Of a stretch of 64,000 nucleotides of DNA, positions 34,394-42,630 are shown piece by piece. How positions within the stretch are numbered: position 1 is the stretch's first letter; every line of letters starts with the position of its first letter. The translations under genes and the position numbers were made by a program. The notes under the pieces were generated by a model. It had not been told where the DNA came from. It saw only the letters and a program-made list of their open reading frames with translations, and did not search any database. The DNA is from Indiicoccus explosivorum (lineage in GTDB: Bacteria > Bacillota > Bacilli > Bacillales_A > Planococcaceae). The DNA lies in assembly GCF_002167005.1 (NCBI RefSeq), contig NZ_NHTN01000023.1:88046-152045 (forward strand). Direction: 5' to 3'.

Positions 34394-35526
34394 CTTGTCT
34401 TGATATCGGTACGCTGCAGGCTTATTTGGACGGGGAAGTCAGCCGCGATGAGAAAAAACGGATCATGCGGCATTTGGAACACTGCCGTACCTGCCGGAAC
34501 GAAATCGCCGAACTGCAGAGTCTCCAGGCCTTTTTCGAACGGACATTGGCGGCGGATGAGCCGGCGGTCGACACGGAGCAGGCGTGGACGAAATTCGAAA
34601 AGCGGCTGCAGGGCACCGGCACCGGTCAGCCGCTGGTGAATAAAGAACAGAAAGCAAGGAAAGGATGGAGTGAATTGCAAACGAAGACGAAACGCCTCAT
34701 CGCATCAGGCGTCGCGGCGGCCGCGATTGTCAGCTCGTTCGCGATCCCGCAGGTGCAGGTCGGCGCAAGCCAGTTTTTATCGCTGTTCCGGGTGGATCAG
34801 TTCGAGATGGTGCAGCTGACGCAGAACGACCTGGAGGATATCGAACAGTGGGTCAGTGAAAACGAAGCGGGTGAACTCGACCTGAAAGGCATCGGCAAGC
34901 TGGAACGCACCGGCGCGTCAGGTGAGCCGCAGCAGTTCCAGACAGCTGAAGAAGCCGCGGCGGCCGGCTATTCCGTGCCGCAGCTGGAAGGGTTCGAGAC
35001 CGCAGGCGTCCATGTCCTGCCGGCGCAGACCATCACGTTCACTTTGAATATCGAAAAAGCGAACCAGCTGCTCGCACAGCTCGGCTCCGATGAACAGTTC
35101 AATCCGCTGCTGGACGGCAAGCCGTTTTCCGTGGCGGTGCCGGACGCTGTGAGCGTGAACTACGTGACGGACGGTCAGCCGATCACTTACGTGAAGACCG
35201 AGTCGCCTGAGATCACTGTGCCGGAAGGCGTGTCCGTCGCCGAACTGCGGGATACATTGCTGTCGCTTCCGTTCATTCCGGAAAACGTGAAGACGCAGCT
35301 GGCGGGCATCACGGATTTTGAAACGACACTGCCGGTCCCGCAAGTGAATTCGGAAGAAGCCGATGTGAATGAAATCAGTGTCGGCGGCGCGGAAGGGTTC
35401 AATGTGGAAAGCGACGGGGAATCGTTCGTCGTGTGGCAGGCGGACAGCAACATCCACATGGTCGTTTCCGAAGACGGAATGGGCTTGCAGGACTTGATCC
35501 GTGTGGGTGAGCAGATCAATCAATAA
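34390..35526 (+). CDS. membrane anti-sigma factor with ZAS zinc finger
   Basis: 378 residues. N-terminal ZAS motif HLEHCRTC (Hx3Cx2C) with an upstream Cys (MTCLDIG). One membrane helix about 99-115 (LIASGVAAAAIVSSFAIPQ). The long external part contains two similar blocks around VDQFEMVQLTQNDLEDIEQW and FTLNIEKANQLLAQLG and probably senses an envelope signal. Overlaps the sigma gene by four bases. Expected to sequester the sigma factor at the membrane until signal. The external domain is unusually large for this class. Confidence 0.9.
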   Translation: MTCLDIGTLQAYLDGEVSRDEKKRIMRHLEHCRTCRNEIAELQSLQAFFERTLAADEPAVDTEQAWTKFEKRLQGTGTGQPLVNKEQKARKGWSELQTKTKRLIASGVAAAAIVSSFAIPQVQVGASQFLSLFRVDQFEMVQLTQNDLEDIEQWVSENEAGELDLKGIGKLERTGASGEPQQFQTAEEAAAAGYSVPQLEGFETAGVHVLPAQTITFTLNIEKANQLLAQLGSDEQFNPLLDGKPFSVAVPDAVSVNYVTDGQPITYVKTESPEITVPEGVSVAELRDTLLSLPFIPENVKTQLAGITDFETTLPVPQVNSEEADVNEISVGGAEGFNVESDGESFVVWQADSNIHMVVSEDGMGLQDLIRVGEQINQ

Positions 35527-35588
35527 CTGATGGAAGTTCAGGGTGCTCCGGCGCCCTGGACTTTTCACGATGGGACGGGAGGAAGACG

Positions 35589-36524
35589 ATGAACGTCATC
35601 GAGACGGACGCACTGACGAAAACATATAACGGCAAAGGCGGCATATCCGATGTGTCGCTGTCCATAGGAGAAGGGACGATCTACGGGTTCCTCGGACCGA
35701 ACGGCTCCGGGAAGAGCACGTTCGTCCGCACGATGCTCGGCCTGCTGAAACCGACGAGCGGCAGGGGGTTTATTCTCGGTGAACCGATCGGCACGATCAG
35801 ATCGCGGGAGCAGGTCGGCTATTTGCCGGAACTGTTCCGCTATCCCGACTGGCTGACGGGCAGACAGCTGCTGGAGAGCCATGCGGAGCTGTGCAGAATC
35901 CCGGTCCGGGAGCGCCGGAAACGGATCGATGAAGTCGTGGACCTCGTCGGCATGACGGGACGCGACGGCGGCCGGATCAGCGGGTTCTCGAAAGGGATGT
36001 CCCAGCGGATCGGCCTCGCCTGCGCGATCCTGAACGATCCGAAAGTCGTGTTTCTCGATGAGCCGACGTCCGCCCTCGACCCGATCGGCCGCAAAGACGT
36101 CCGGGATCTCATGCTGTATTTGCGGGACCGCGGCAAAACCGTGTTCTTGAACAGTCATTTATTGCATGAAGTGGAGTCTGTGTGCGACCACGTGTCGATC
36201 GTCCACGAAGGCGACATGATCGTGCAGGGGCTGTGGCGGGACTTGATGCAGATCGAAGCGCAGGTCGAAGTCGTCACCGATCACCCGGCGGACGTGCCGT
36301 GGCCGCCGTGCGTGACCCATGTCCGGAAAATAAAACAGGAAGGCCCGCGCATGCGGTGGCTCGTCCAGTTTGAAAGAGAGTCCGACGTGCCGGAAATGAT
36401 CCATGGCCTGTCGTCGGCGCGCATCGCGGTCTATGAAGTGAAGCCGATCATCCCGCACTTGGAGGATGTGTTCCTGCACTGGGTGAACCGGAAGAAGGAG
36501 AGCGCGTATGTGGGCGATCAGTAA
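35589..36524 (+). CDS. ABC transporter ATP-binding protein
   Basis: 311 residues. Walker A GPNGSGKST (37-45), Q-loop in QVGYLPE, signature FSKGMSQR in place of LSGGQ, Walker B VVFLDEPTSALDP, H-loop NSHLLHE. The C-terminal 80 residues are an accessory domain. It pairs with the ABC-2 permease that overlaps it by 17 bases. It lies 62 bases after the anti-sigma gene and may be a regulon member of the ECF factor (inference). Confidence 0.92.
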   Translation: MNVIETDALTKTYNGKGGISDVSLSIGEGTIYGFLGPNGSGKSTFVRTMLGLLKPTSGRGFILGEPIGTIRSREQVGYLPELFRYPDWLTGRQLLESHAELCRIPVRERRKRIDEVVDLVGMTGRDGGRISGFSKGMSQRIGLACAILNDPKVVFLDEPTSALDPIGRKDVRDLMLYLRDRGKTVFLNSHLLHEVESVCDHVSIVHEGDMIVQGLWRDLMQIEAQVEVVTDHPADVPWPPCVTHVRKIKQEGPRMRWLVQFERESDVPEMIHGLSSARIAVYEVKPIIPHLEDVFLHWVNRKKESAYVGDQ

Positions 36525-37380
36525 ACTGACACTGAAAGAAATCATCTCGAAACGCATTTTCCTGATTACGGTCATCATGACGGTCGTGTTCCTCGCCTTG
36601 TACGCCACCGCAATCTACTTCGTCAGCCGGGAAGCCCCGCCCGTGGAACCGGGCGCGGGGCAGGGGGCGGAAATCGTGCTGCTTCAGCAGTTCGTCTCGT
36701 CGCAGCTATTGGGTGCCGGCCTTTATTTCTCTTCGTTCATCGCGGCGCTCCTGGCGATCCTGTCGAGCGTCAGCGCGATTTCCGGCGAAGTGGCGAGCCA
36801 TCAGATCGACACCTGGCTCATGCGGCCGATTTCGAGGACCCAGTTCGTGCTCGGGAAGTTCGCCGGGCTGGCGGTGCTGCTTGTCGCCTATGTCATCGCG
36901 CTATTTTTCGGCATCGTCCTCATCCACCAAGGGTTCGGCGCCGACTGGATGGCGCTCGATTTCGGGGCGCAGCAGCTGATCGGTGCCGCGAGCGTGTTCG
37001 CGCTGCAGCCGTTCGTGCTGATCGCGTTCGGCTTGCTGCTGAGCACGCGGATGACGACGCTGAACGCGGGGATCGTCTCGATCATGCTGTACGGAGCGGC
37101 CTTCATCGGCGGCTTCATCGAGCAGTTCGGCGCGGTGCTTGAAAAGACCGCGCTCATCAACATCGGCATCGTCATGAGCCTCATCTATCCCGTCGATTCC
37201 ATTTACCGAAAAATGACGGTGCTGCTGTTCAACACGGACAGCAGCCCGCTCGCCATCGCGCAGGGCGGCCTGTTCACGAGCATTTCGAGCCCGAGCAACG
37301 CGCTCATCGTATACGCGCTGCTGTACGGGGCGGGGATGCTGTGGTTTGCGGTGTACAGTTTCCGGAAGCGGGATGTGTAG
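36508..37380 (+). CDS. ABC-2 type permease
   Basis: 290 residues with six hydrophobic segments, first at 16-40. Core region SAISGEVASHQIDTWLMRPISRTQFVLGKF is the ABC-2 coupling-helix pattern. Starts inside the ATPase gene. Forms an exporter of unknown substrate; such pairs next to ECF factors often export antimicrobial peptides or lipids. Confidence 0.9.
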   Translation: MWAISKLTLKEIISKRIFLITVIMTVVFLALYATAIYFVSREAPPVEPGAGQGAEIVLLQQFVSSQLLGAGLYFSSFIAALLAILSSVSAISGEVASHQIDTWLMRPISRTQFVLGKFAGLAVLLVAYVIALFFGIVLIHQGFGADWMALDFGAQQLIGAASVFALQPFVLIAFGLLLSTRMTTLNAGIVSIMLYGAAFIGGFIEQFGAVLEKTALINIGIVMSLIYPVDSIYRKMTVLLFNTDSSPLAIAQGGLFTSISSPSNALIVYALLYGAGMLWFAVYSFRKRDV

Positions 37381-37461
37381 GGTCCGGGGCGGGAAGCGGT
37401 TCTGAAAAAAGCGTGATGTAAGCGCAGAACCAGTATTTAATCCGGTACGATATGAAAACAG

Positions 37462-37505
37462 TTTTCCCGGCGCGGCCGCTCGGCTCCGTCGGGAGAATTT
37501 TTTTA
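37462..37505 (+). terminator. terminator of the sigma/ABC operon
   Basis: TTTTCCCGGC..GGCCG pairs with CGGCTCC..CGGGAGAA, then TTTTTTT. Confidence 0.8.
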
Positions 37506-37530
37506 TTTAAGTAATTTGTATAGTCTGAAC

Positions 37531-37539
37531 TGGTACAAT
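37531..37539 (+). promoter_or_regulatory. extended -10 promoter element
   Basis: TGGTACAAT (TGn + TACAAT) 27 bases before the next start. TTGTAT lies upstream but only 12 bp away, so promoter activity would rest on the extended -10. Confidence 0.5.
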
Positions 37540-37565
37540 TAAATTTAATACAGGCAGCCTAAAGA

Positions 37566-38129
37566 ATGGAGGGCGTGAAAATCGGATTAAGATACGATGG
37601 CCAGGCAGTGGCGATGTTTTTGCTGATCATTCTTCTTTTGGTGGGTGGAGTCGGCTATTTATATGAATTGGAGCAGGAACGGCAATATGATGAGATGCTG
37701 ATCAAGTCTTATGTCCGTCAAATCCATCGCGCTTCTTCAAGTCTGGAAAACGCATTGAGCGAACAGGAGGCTTCAGACGCAGACTGGATAGGAATTGCAG
37801 AGACAGCACTGGGAATCGCCGAATTCAGCGCTTTGCATCTGACTTCACATAGCGGTGAATACGCAGATGGATTTGGCCAAGACCTTTACCCCTCTGTTCC
37901 TATAGAACTGGAAAGACTATTAACCGCCGCTGAGGATGATGGATGGAATCGGGCAGAACTTGAAAAAGTGTCAGCTGTTTTTTCGGTTTATGCCTTTCAG
38001 ATTAAAGCAGAAACAATCGCGGAACCCGAGGACTATTTGAAGACATACCGCAACATTCATCAGACCGTACATGATGAACGGATATTGGAAGGAGAAGAAG
38101 ACCTTCACTTGTTCAGGATGGTTCCTTAA
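37566..38129 (+). CDS. hypothetical single-pass membrane protein, 187 aa
   Basis: One N-terminal helix (AVAMFLLIILLLVGGVGYLY) and a helical extracellular domain with a Glu/Ala-rich pattern. No Cys pairs or known motif. The ribosome site before ATG 37566 is weak; GTG 37575 is possible. General layout (short cytosolic end, anchor, helical outside) recalls the protein at 48522, but they are not clearly homologous. Function unknown. Confidence 0.65.
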   Translation: MEGVKIGLRYDGQAVAMFLLIILLLVGGVGYLYELEQERQYDEMLIKSYVRQIHRASSSLENALSEQEASDADWIGIAETALGIAEFSALHLTSHSGEYADGFGQDLYPSVPIELERLLTAAEDDGWNRAELEKVSAVFSVYAFQIKAETIAEPEDYLKTYRNIHQTVHDERILEGEEDLHLFRMVP

Positions 38130-38163
38130 CTGCGTTAAAAGCAAAATATGCAGCCAGTCGGGA

Positions 38164-38216
38164 TTTTGCGTGTCACTATATCAGGCACGATTTTTTAGAA
38201 CACGTGACACAGGCAC
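38164..38216. repeat. family B palindromic repeat copy
   Basis: GCGTGTCACTATATCAGGCACGATTTT then GAACACGTGACACAGGCAC: the GTGTCA/TGACAC arms are kept and the centre diverges. Confidence 0.6.
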
Positions 38217-38230
38217 AAAACAGAGTTCAA

Positions 38231-38278
38231 TCCGGTTTCCGGACGGATTTGCTGAATCCGCCGGAGACCCTTTTTTTA
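38231..38278 (+). terminator. strong hairpin terminator
   Basis: GGTTTCCGG, GGATT, GCTGA loop, AATCC, CCGGAGACC, then seven T. Follows the 187-aa gene. Confidence 0.88.
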
Positions 38279-38515
38279 TTTCTTCAGATCAGCGGGGAGT
38301 CCGGCACTGACGGAAATCTGTCGGAGGGAAGGGGTTTGGGCAGCGCAATGATAGATTGATATAACAACCTCTTTTTCCTTATTAAGGAAGAGAAGGTTTT
38401 TGTGGCAGCTGAAACGAAGGCGGCAGCCGGCATGGCCAAGGAGTTTTTGCAGGAAGGACGGGAGAATTTTATGGTGTCGCAGAAAATAAGCGGTTTTTTT
38501 GAAAGGCGAGGAAAT

Positions 38516-38537
38516 CCCTTTCGCACAAGGGTTTTTT
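38516..38537 (+). terminator. small hairpin with T6 tail
   Basis: CCCTT / AAGGG with six-base loop, then TTTTTT. It ends a 250-bp stretch (38280-38515) without a recognised gene. The + frame ending here (KEEKVFVAAETKAAAGMAKE... then TRVFCQ stop) is open but has no start or ribosome site, so it may be a gene remnant. Confidence 0.6.
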
Positions 38538-38597
38538 GCCAATAAATTGGGAGATAAGTTCTCTTGGAATAATTATTAAAATTTTCTAAAAACTATA

Positions 38598-38627
38598 TTG
38601 ACTCCTTTTGTTGGAAGCGGTTACAAT
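38598..38627 (+). promoter_or_regulatory. sigma-A promoter overlapped by a CcpA cre box
   Basis: TTGACT (38598-38603), 18 bp, TACAAT (38622-38627). TGGAAGCGGTTACA (38612-38625) fits TGWNANCGNTNWCA with one mismatch and runs into the -10 element. Repression of the downstream symporter operon by CcpA in preferred carbon sources is expected. Confidence 0.7.
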
Positions 38628-38757
38628 TAAACCGTTGTTTTCTTTATTTTCGTAAAAAAGGGGGCGTGCCGGCGGTTGAGTGATGGCATACGGGGTGAGT
38701 TGAAAAAGTTGTGGAGAACGGATGGACACGGAGATCAGAAAGGAAGGAAGGGATTCA

Positions 38758-39084
38758 ATGAACGCTTATAAAAAAGAGGTTCGGTTCACCATCGGAATGA
38801 CAGCGGCCTTCATCCTCGTGGGAAACATGGGGCTGATTTTCTCCATTTTCCCAGTTGATGCGATGCTATTCGGGTTCCCTGTCATGTATATCATCCCGAT
38901 TTTGATGGGCTGGTTCGGTGTTTTCTTTTTAACGATTGTGGCAGGGAAGATCGGCAATAAAATCGATGACGAGATCGAACGGGAGAACGAACTGCTCAAC
39001 AGCATTCCGGAACCGGCACCGATCGGCACACCGGATCCGGTTGCACCAGTCATTACTGCCAGCAAAAAAGTGGGAGGGGTATAA
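38758..39084 (+). CDS. small membrane partner of the SSS symporter, 108 aa
   Basis: ATG 38758 after GGAAGGAAGGG. Two membrane helices (about 13-33 and 41-68), then a charged helix KIGNKIDDEIERENELL and a Pro-rich tail. Stop lies three bases before the symporter start. Small two-helix subunits next to sodium/solute symporters (as YjcH with ActP, YhdT with PanF) are common; this one is of that type, exact family not recognised. Confidence 0.75.
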   Translation: MNAYKKEVRFTIGMTAAFILVGNMGLIFSIFPVDAMLFGFPVMYIIPILMGWFGVFFLTIVAGKIGNKIDDEIERENELLNSIPEPAPIGTPDPVAPVITASKKVGGV

Positions 39085-39087
39085 CAA

Positions 39088-40737
39088 ATGAACGATGGAA
39101 ACTGGCAGTTATCTAACCCGGTTCTCGGTCTGGTCGTCGTTGGACTGACGTTCCTGTTGTTTTATGTCGTCGGATTTTTGGCCAACCGGAAAAGTTCTTC
39201 TGCAAAAGACCTATATGTCGGCGGTGCGAATGTAGGAGCGGTCACGAACGGGCTTGCAATGGCGGCTACATACATGAGTTTGGCTACATTTTTAGGGATT
39301 ACCGCACTGATTCTGCAATTGCAGGTGCCTTTCATTCTTTTATGGATCCAGCTGATTCTGGCGATTCCGCTTATCACGATCATCTACGGCACAAGCCTTC
39401 GCCGGATGGGCGCATTCTCGCCGACGCATTTCATCCGTGACCGTTACGGGGTTACGGCGTCCATCATCGCCGCACTGTTCATGATTCTGGTTTCCATCAT
39501 GTACGCGCTCGGTCAGATGATCGGGATCGCAGTTACATTCGAAACGCTCCTCGGCATCCCTTACATGACCGGCCTGATCGTCGGCGGTCTGCTCATCGTC
39601 GGCTACATCACAATCGGCGGCATGGCGGGCGCGACGAAGAACGCAGCGATCCAAATGTTCATCATGGCGCTCATGTTCATCGTCCCGCTGGCAGCGATCA
39701 TGAAAGCTGTTGGCGGTACCGGCTGGTTCTTCCCGCCGCTGTTCTACGCGGACATGGTTCCGGCGATGCTGGAATCCGTTCCGACGTTCTTTGATTACCA
39801 GTTTTCGCCGAAATGGTATTTCTCGATCATCCCGGCGCTCACGATCGGCGCACTCGGCCTGCCGCACTTGGCGATGCGGGTTTACACAGCATCCAGCCTG
39901 AAGAGCGCGCGGTCGGCGATGGTCTGGTTCGCCTTCATTCTCGGTCTGGTGTTCTCGGCGACTTACGCCATGGGATTCGTCGGGGTTTTCGCGACAGCTA
40001 CGCAAGGACTGACGGTTTCTGCAGCTGACGCCGATAAACTGACGATCATCCTGAACCTTGTCTACAATCCGGAATGGGTGACGGCCCTGGTTATTGCGGG
40101 CGCAATTTCCGCCGGTCTTTCCACACTCAGCGGCAACTTGCTCGCAATCGGCGCGCTGCTGTCCCAAGACATCGTGTCCACCTTGAAACCGAACATTTCG
40201 CAGAAAGCGAGCCTCCGCCTGGGGTACACTGCCATTTTCTTCGGCGGTGTGGCGAGCATCCTTCTCGCGATCGATCCGCCGGCGTTCCTCGTCGTCAGTA
40301 TTTTGTGGGCATTCGGCCTTGCCGGTGTGACGAACGCACCGCTGATCATCGTCGGTGTCTGGTGGAAGGAAGCGAATAAATTCGGGGCGATCGCCGCGGC
40401 AGTGGTAGGCGGCATCCTCTATATCGTCGTTTCGCCGTTCGTCTTCCCGAGCATTGTCCTGACAGGGCACTCTCTGACTGACGGCCTCGGCCTTTCAGGC
40501 GCGATGCTCGCCGTACCGGTCAGCTTCATCCTGCTGATTGTCGTCTCGTACATCACGAACCGTATCCCGTCGCTGTCAAACCGGCTTACGACGCAGGCGG
40601 ACACGGAACTTGTTGAACGGATCCACGGCTGGACGGACGTTCAGCCATACCGCTACAGCAGTAAAGTCGGAGCGGGCATCACCGTCATCGCCTGTGTCGC
40701 TGTCGCTGTCTGGGCACTGATGCCCTGGAACATGTAA
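39088..40737 (+). CDS. sodium/solute symporter (SSS family), likely for a carboxylate
   Basis: 549 residues, about 13 helices. Signatures: DLYVGGANVGAVTNGLAMAATYMSLATFLGI, IGALGLPHLAMRVYTASSLKSAR and AGAISAGLSTLSGNLLAIGALLSQDIV (sodium-site helix). Closest in appearance to ActP-like carriers of short-chain carboxylates. ATG after GGGAGGGG. With the small partner and cre-controlled promoter, it fits uptake of a secondary carbon source. Substrate not proved. Confidence 0.88.
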   Translation: MNDGNWQLSNPVLGLVVVGLTFLLFYVVGFLANRKSSSAKDLYVGGANVGAVTNGLAMAATYMSLATFLGITALILQLQVPFILLWIQLILAIPLITIIYGTSLRRMGAFSPTHFIRDRYGVTASIIAALFMILVSIMYALGQMIGIAVTFETLLGIPYMTGLIVGGLLIVGYITIGGMAGATKNAAIQMFIMALMFIVPLAAIMKAVGGTGWFFPPLFYADMVPAMLESVPTFFDYQFSPKWYFSIIPALTIGALGLPHLAMRVYTASSLKSARSAMVWFAFILGLVFSATYAMGFVGVFATATQGLTVSAADADKLTIILNLVYNPEWVTALVIAGAISAGLSTLSGNLLAIGALLSQDIVSTLKPNISQKASLRLGYTAIFFGGVASILLAIDPPAFLVVSILWAFGLAGVTNAPLIIVGVWWKEANKFGAIAAAVVGGILYIVVSPFVFPSIVLTGHSLTDGLGLSGAMLAVPVSFILLIVVSYITNRIPSLSNRLTTQADTELVERIHGWTDVQPYRYSSKVGAGITVIACVAVAVWALMPWNM

Positions 40738-40757
40738 TAAAAGAAAGGGAGATCAAA

Positions 40758-41300
40758 ATGGTGGGGAAAATGATCACGCTCCAAGAACAGTCTTTCCAGG
40801 CATTCTTTGACTCTCCGCACGCGAAGCGGCTGAGCCGGCTGGTCCTCCTCCTCGTCGGAGTAGGGTATGGCGCCATTTCCATTGCGTCGAATGCCGACTA
40901 TATCAGCAGCTTCGAGTCGGCGCTGCTCCGGAATGCGCTGGTCCCGCTTATTTTCCTCCTTTTCGGCGTACTGACCGCCTGGCTGACAAAGCTGGGCTTT
41001 TCGCTCCTGCTCTGGGCAGGCGCGAAAAGCATCGGAGGGAAAGGGCTTCTCCGGCAGATCAGTCTCGCGGTGCCGGTCGTCCTCATACCGGGGCTTCTCG
41101 CTGTTCCGTTCCTGACCGGTTCAGGTTTCGGAAGTCCGGTGTACTTGCCGCTGCTTGCAGTCGGACTGCTGTGGATGTATCTCATCAGTGCGAGAGTGGT
41201 CCAGGCAGTGGAAGGATTCACCGGAAAAAAAGCGTATATCGCTGCATCGCTGGCGCTCATTTTTCTGGCGAGTGTCTACTATCTGGTCGTTCCGAGCTGA
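40758..41300 (+). CDS. YIP1-like integral membrane protein, 180 aa
   Basis: ATG after AAGGGAG, 20 bases past the symporter. Five hydrophobic segments; HAKRLSRLVLLLVGVGYGAISIASN then VLTAWLTKLGFSLLLWAGAKSIGGKG has the look of bacterial Yip1-domain proteins. Probably in the same transcript as the symporter. Role unknown. Confidence 0.65.
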   Translation: MVGKMITLQEQSFQAFFDSPHAKRLSRLVLLLVGVGYGAISIASNADYISSFESALLRNALVPLIFLLFGVLTAWLTKLGFSLLLWAGAKSIGGKGLLRQISLAVPVVLIPGLLAVPFLTGSGFGSPVYLPLLAVGLLWMYLISARVVQAVEGFTGKKAYIAASLALIFLASVYYLVVPS

Positions 41301-41384
41301 GTTGTGCCCCTGTATCGGAAGCGATTCCATGAAAAGTATGACCCAGATGCGGAAATGATTCTAAATGATTATGGAATAAAAAGA

Positions 41385-41426
41385 AATGCGCCACGTGAAA
41401 TCCATTGATTTCACGTGGCGCATTTT
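41385..41426. terminator. bidirectional terminator
   Basis: AATGCGCCACGTGAAATC / GATTTCACGTGGCGCATT, 4-base loop, T tract on the + side and A-rich flank (AAAAAGA) for the minus side. Separates converging genes. A degenerate family B copy is at 41301-41345. Confidence 0.93.
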
Positions 41427-41456
41427 GCATGTATTCAGGAACTTGCAGTCCTCAGA

Positions 41457-41476
41457 ATGGTGCCTGGCACCGGGGG
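41457..41476. repeat. half family A repeat
   Basis: GGTGCCTGGCACCGGGGGCG: the core palindrome only. Confidence 0.6.
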
Positions 41477-41479
41477 CGC

Positions 41480-42121
41480 TTAAGCAGTTCCTTCATCTTC
41501 TGCGATCACTTGCTGCAGCGCCTGGACGAACAGTTCGGTCGGCTGCGCGCCGGTGAGCGCATATTTTTTATTGATCAGGTAATACGGGACGCCGGTGACC
41601 CCGACTTGCTGCGCTTCCCGTTCATCCGCGCGGACTTCCTCGGCCATTTCGCCGCTGACCAGCATTTCTTTGACTTCGTCGCGGTCGAGTCCGACTTCTG
41701 CGGCGAGGTCCGTCAGCGTCTCGTAATCGCCGATGTGCTTGGATTCGGTGAAGTACGCATGAAGGATCCGTTCGGTCATCTCTTTCATCAGCCCGTGCTT
41801 TTTCGCATACATGGCGAGGCGGTGGGCGTCGAATGTATTGGTCTGGATCAGCGTATCCATCCGGTAATCAAGCCCGGTGTCCTTCGCCATCTGGACCATG
41901 TTCTGTGTATTAGCTTTCGCCTGCTCGATGCTCATGCCGTACTTCTTGGCCAGTTTTTCGTAGACGTTCTCTTTGACGTCCCGAGCCATCGTCGGGTCGA
42001 GTTCAAAACTTCTGTACGTTACGTCAATAGGATGGTCGATCTTCTGAATGGCGTCTTCCAGACGCCGTTTGCCGATATAGCAAAACGGTCAAGCGAAGTC
42101 TGTCCACATTTCAATCTGCAT
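41480..42121 (-). CDS. FrnE-like DsbA-family oxidoreductase with in-frame TGA at the first CxxC cysteine (candidate selenoprotein or nonsense allele)
   Basis: ATG at 42121 (minus) has GGAGGGAT upstream. The product reads MQIEMWTDFA, then TGA (codon 11, 42091-42089), then PFCYIGKRRLEDAIQKI, and remains open for 202 codons to a normal end. FrnE homologs have D-F-x-CPFCYIG-KR at this place, so TGA replaces exactly the nucleophilic Cys (U-P-F-C if read as selenocysteine). The body is a normal DsbA fold: helical insert with AKANTQNMVQMAKDTG and VTGVPYYLINKKYALTGAQP (cis-Pro loop). Usual family role: thiol/disulfide exchange or DSB-like isomerisation in the cytosol. A hairpin 22 bases after the TGA could be a bacterial SECIS. 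The next ATG (41989) would give a protein lacking the active site. Confidence 0.8.
42050..42066 (-). other. candidate SECIS-like hairpin after the in-frame TGA
   Basis: On the coding strand GGCGTC, TGGAA loop, GACGCC, a perfect 6-bp stem. It begins 22 bases and its loop begins 28 bases after the TGA, with G as the second loop base. This falls within the general spacing and apical-loop rule for bacterial SECIS elements. The same bases encode RRLEDA, so the hairpin may be fortuitous. Confidence 0.4.
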
Positions 42122-42201
42122 GGGTATCCCTCCAATTGTGTAGTCATCTTTCAGGATAGAGGAAAAATATAGCTTTTTCACGTGAGGCGAACTGGGCGTG
42201 G

Positions 42202-42238
42202 TAATTATCTGCGGTGCCTGGCACCGCAGATAATTACT
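42202..42238. repeat. family A repeat as a perfect palindrome
   Basis: GTAATTATCTGCGGTGCC, a central T, and GGCACCGCAGATAATTAC: 18-base arms with a single-base centre. The outer arm sequence (TAATTATCTGC) differs from other copies yet is still matched. Confidence 0.9.
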
Positions 42239-42321
42239 ATTAACCGAACATCCTCGTTTAATGCAAATCGGAAAGGGAATGATATAAATGTATTTCATGA
42301 AGACAGAGGAGGATCTTCAGG

Positions 42322-42540
42322 ATGAGGCACAATATCGGAACGATCAATTCCATGGTCCGCATTGCCGGTGGTTTGACGATTCTTTCCTGGTGCACAGCCA
42401 AGATGGCCCGGGAGAAGCCCTCAGGTTCGGATATCTTCATGACGGTGATGGCAGCACAGAAAGTCGCGGAAGGCATCACGCGCTATTGTCCGATGACAGA
42501 AGCTTTCGGTTTAGAGAAGTCGGAGCATACGACCCGGTGA
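42322..42540 (+). CDS. DUF2892 (YgaP-like) membrane protein, 72 aa
   Basis: ATG after GGAGGATCTTCAGG. NIGTINSMVRIAGGLTILSW at the N-terminus and a late ITRYCPMTEAFGL are the DUF2892 hallmarks; this domain forms the two-helix membrane part of YgaP rhodanese. Here the rhodanese part is absent, as in many stand-alone members. The middle is less hydrophobic than usual. Function unknown; it lies close to the thiol oxidoreductase. Confidence 0.82.
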   Translation: MRHNIGTINSMVRIAGGLTILSWCTAKMAREKPSGSDIFMTVMAAQKVAEGITRYCPMTEAFGLEKSEHTTR

Positions 42541-42630
42541 CGAACCAAGCTTACTGACTGACAAGGGTAACTCGGTTTCCGTGGACACATACTGCTAACA
42601 GCTTTGGGGAATCAGAAGGAGGCATCCATC

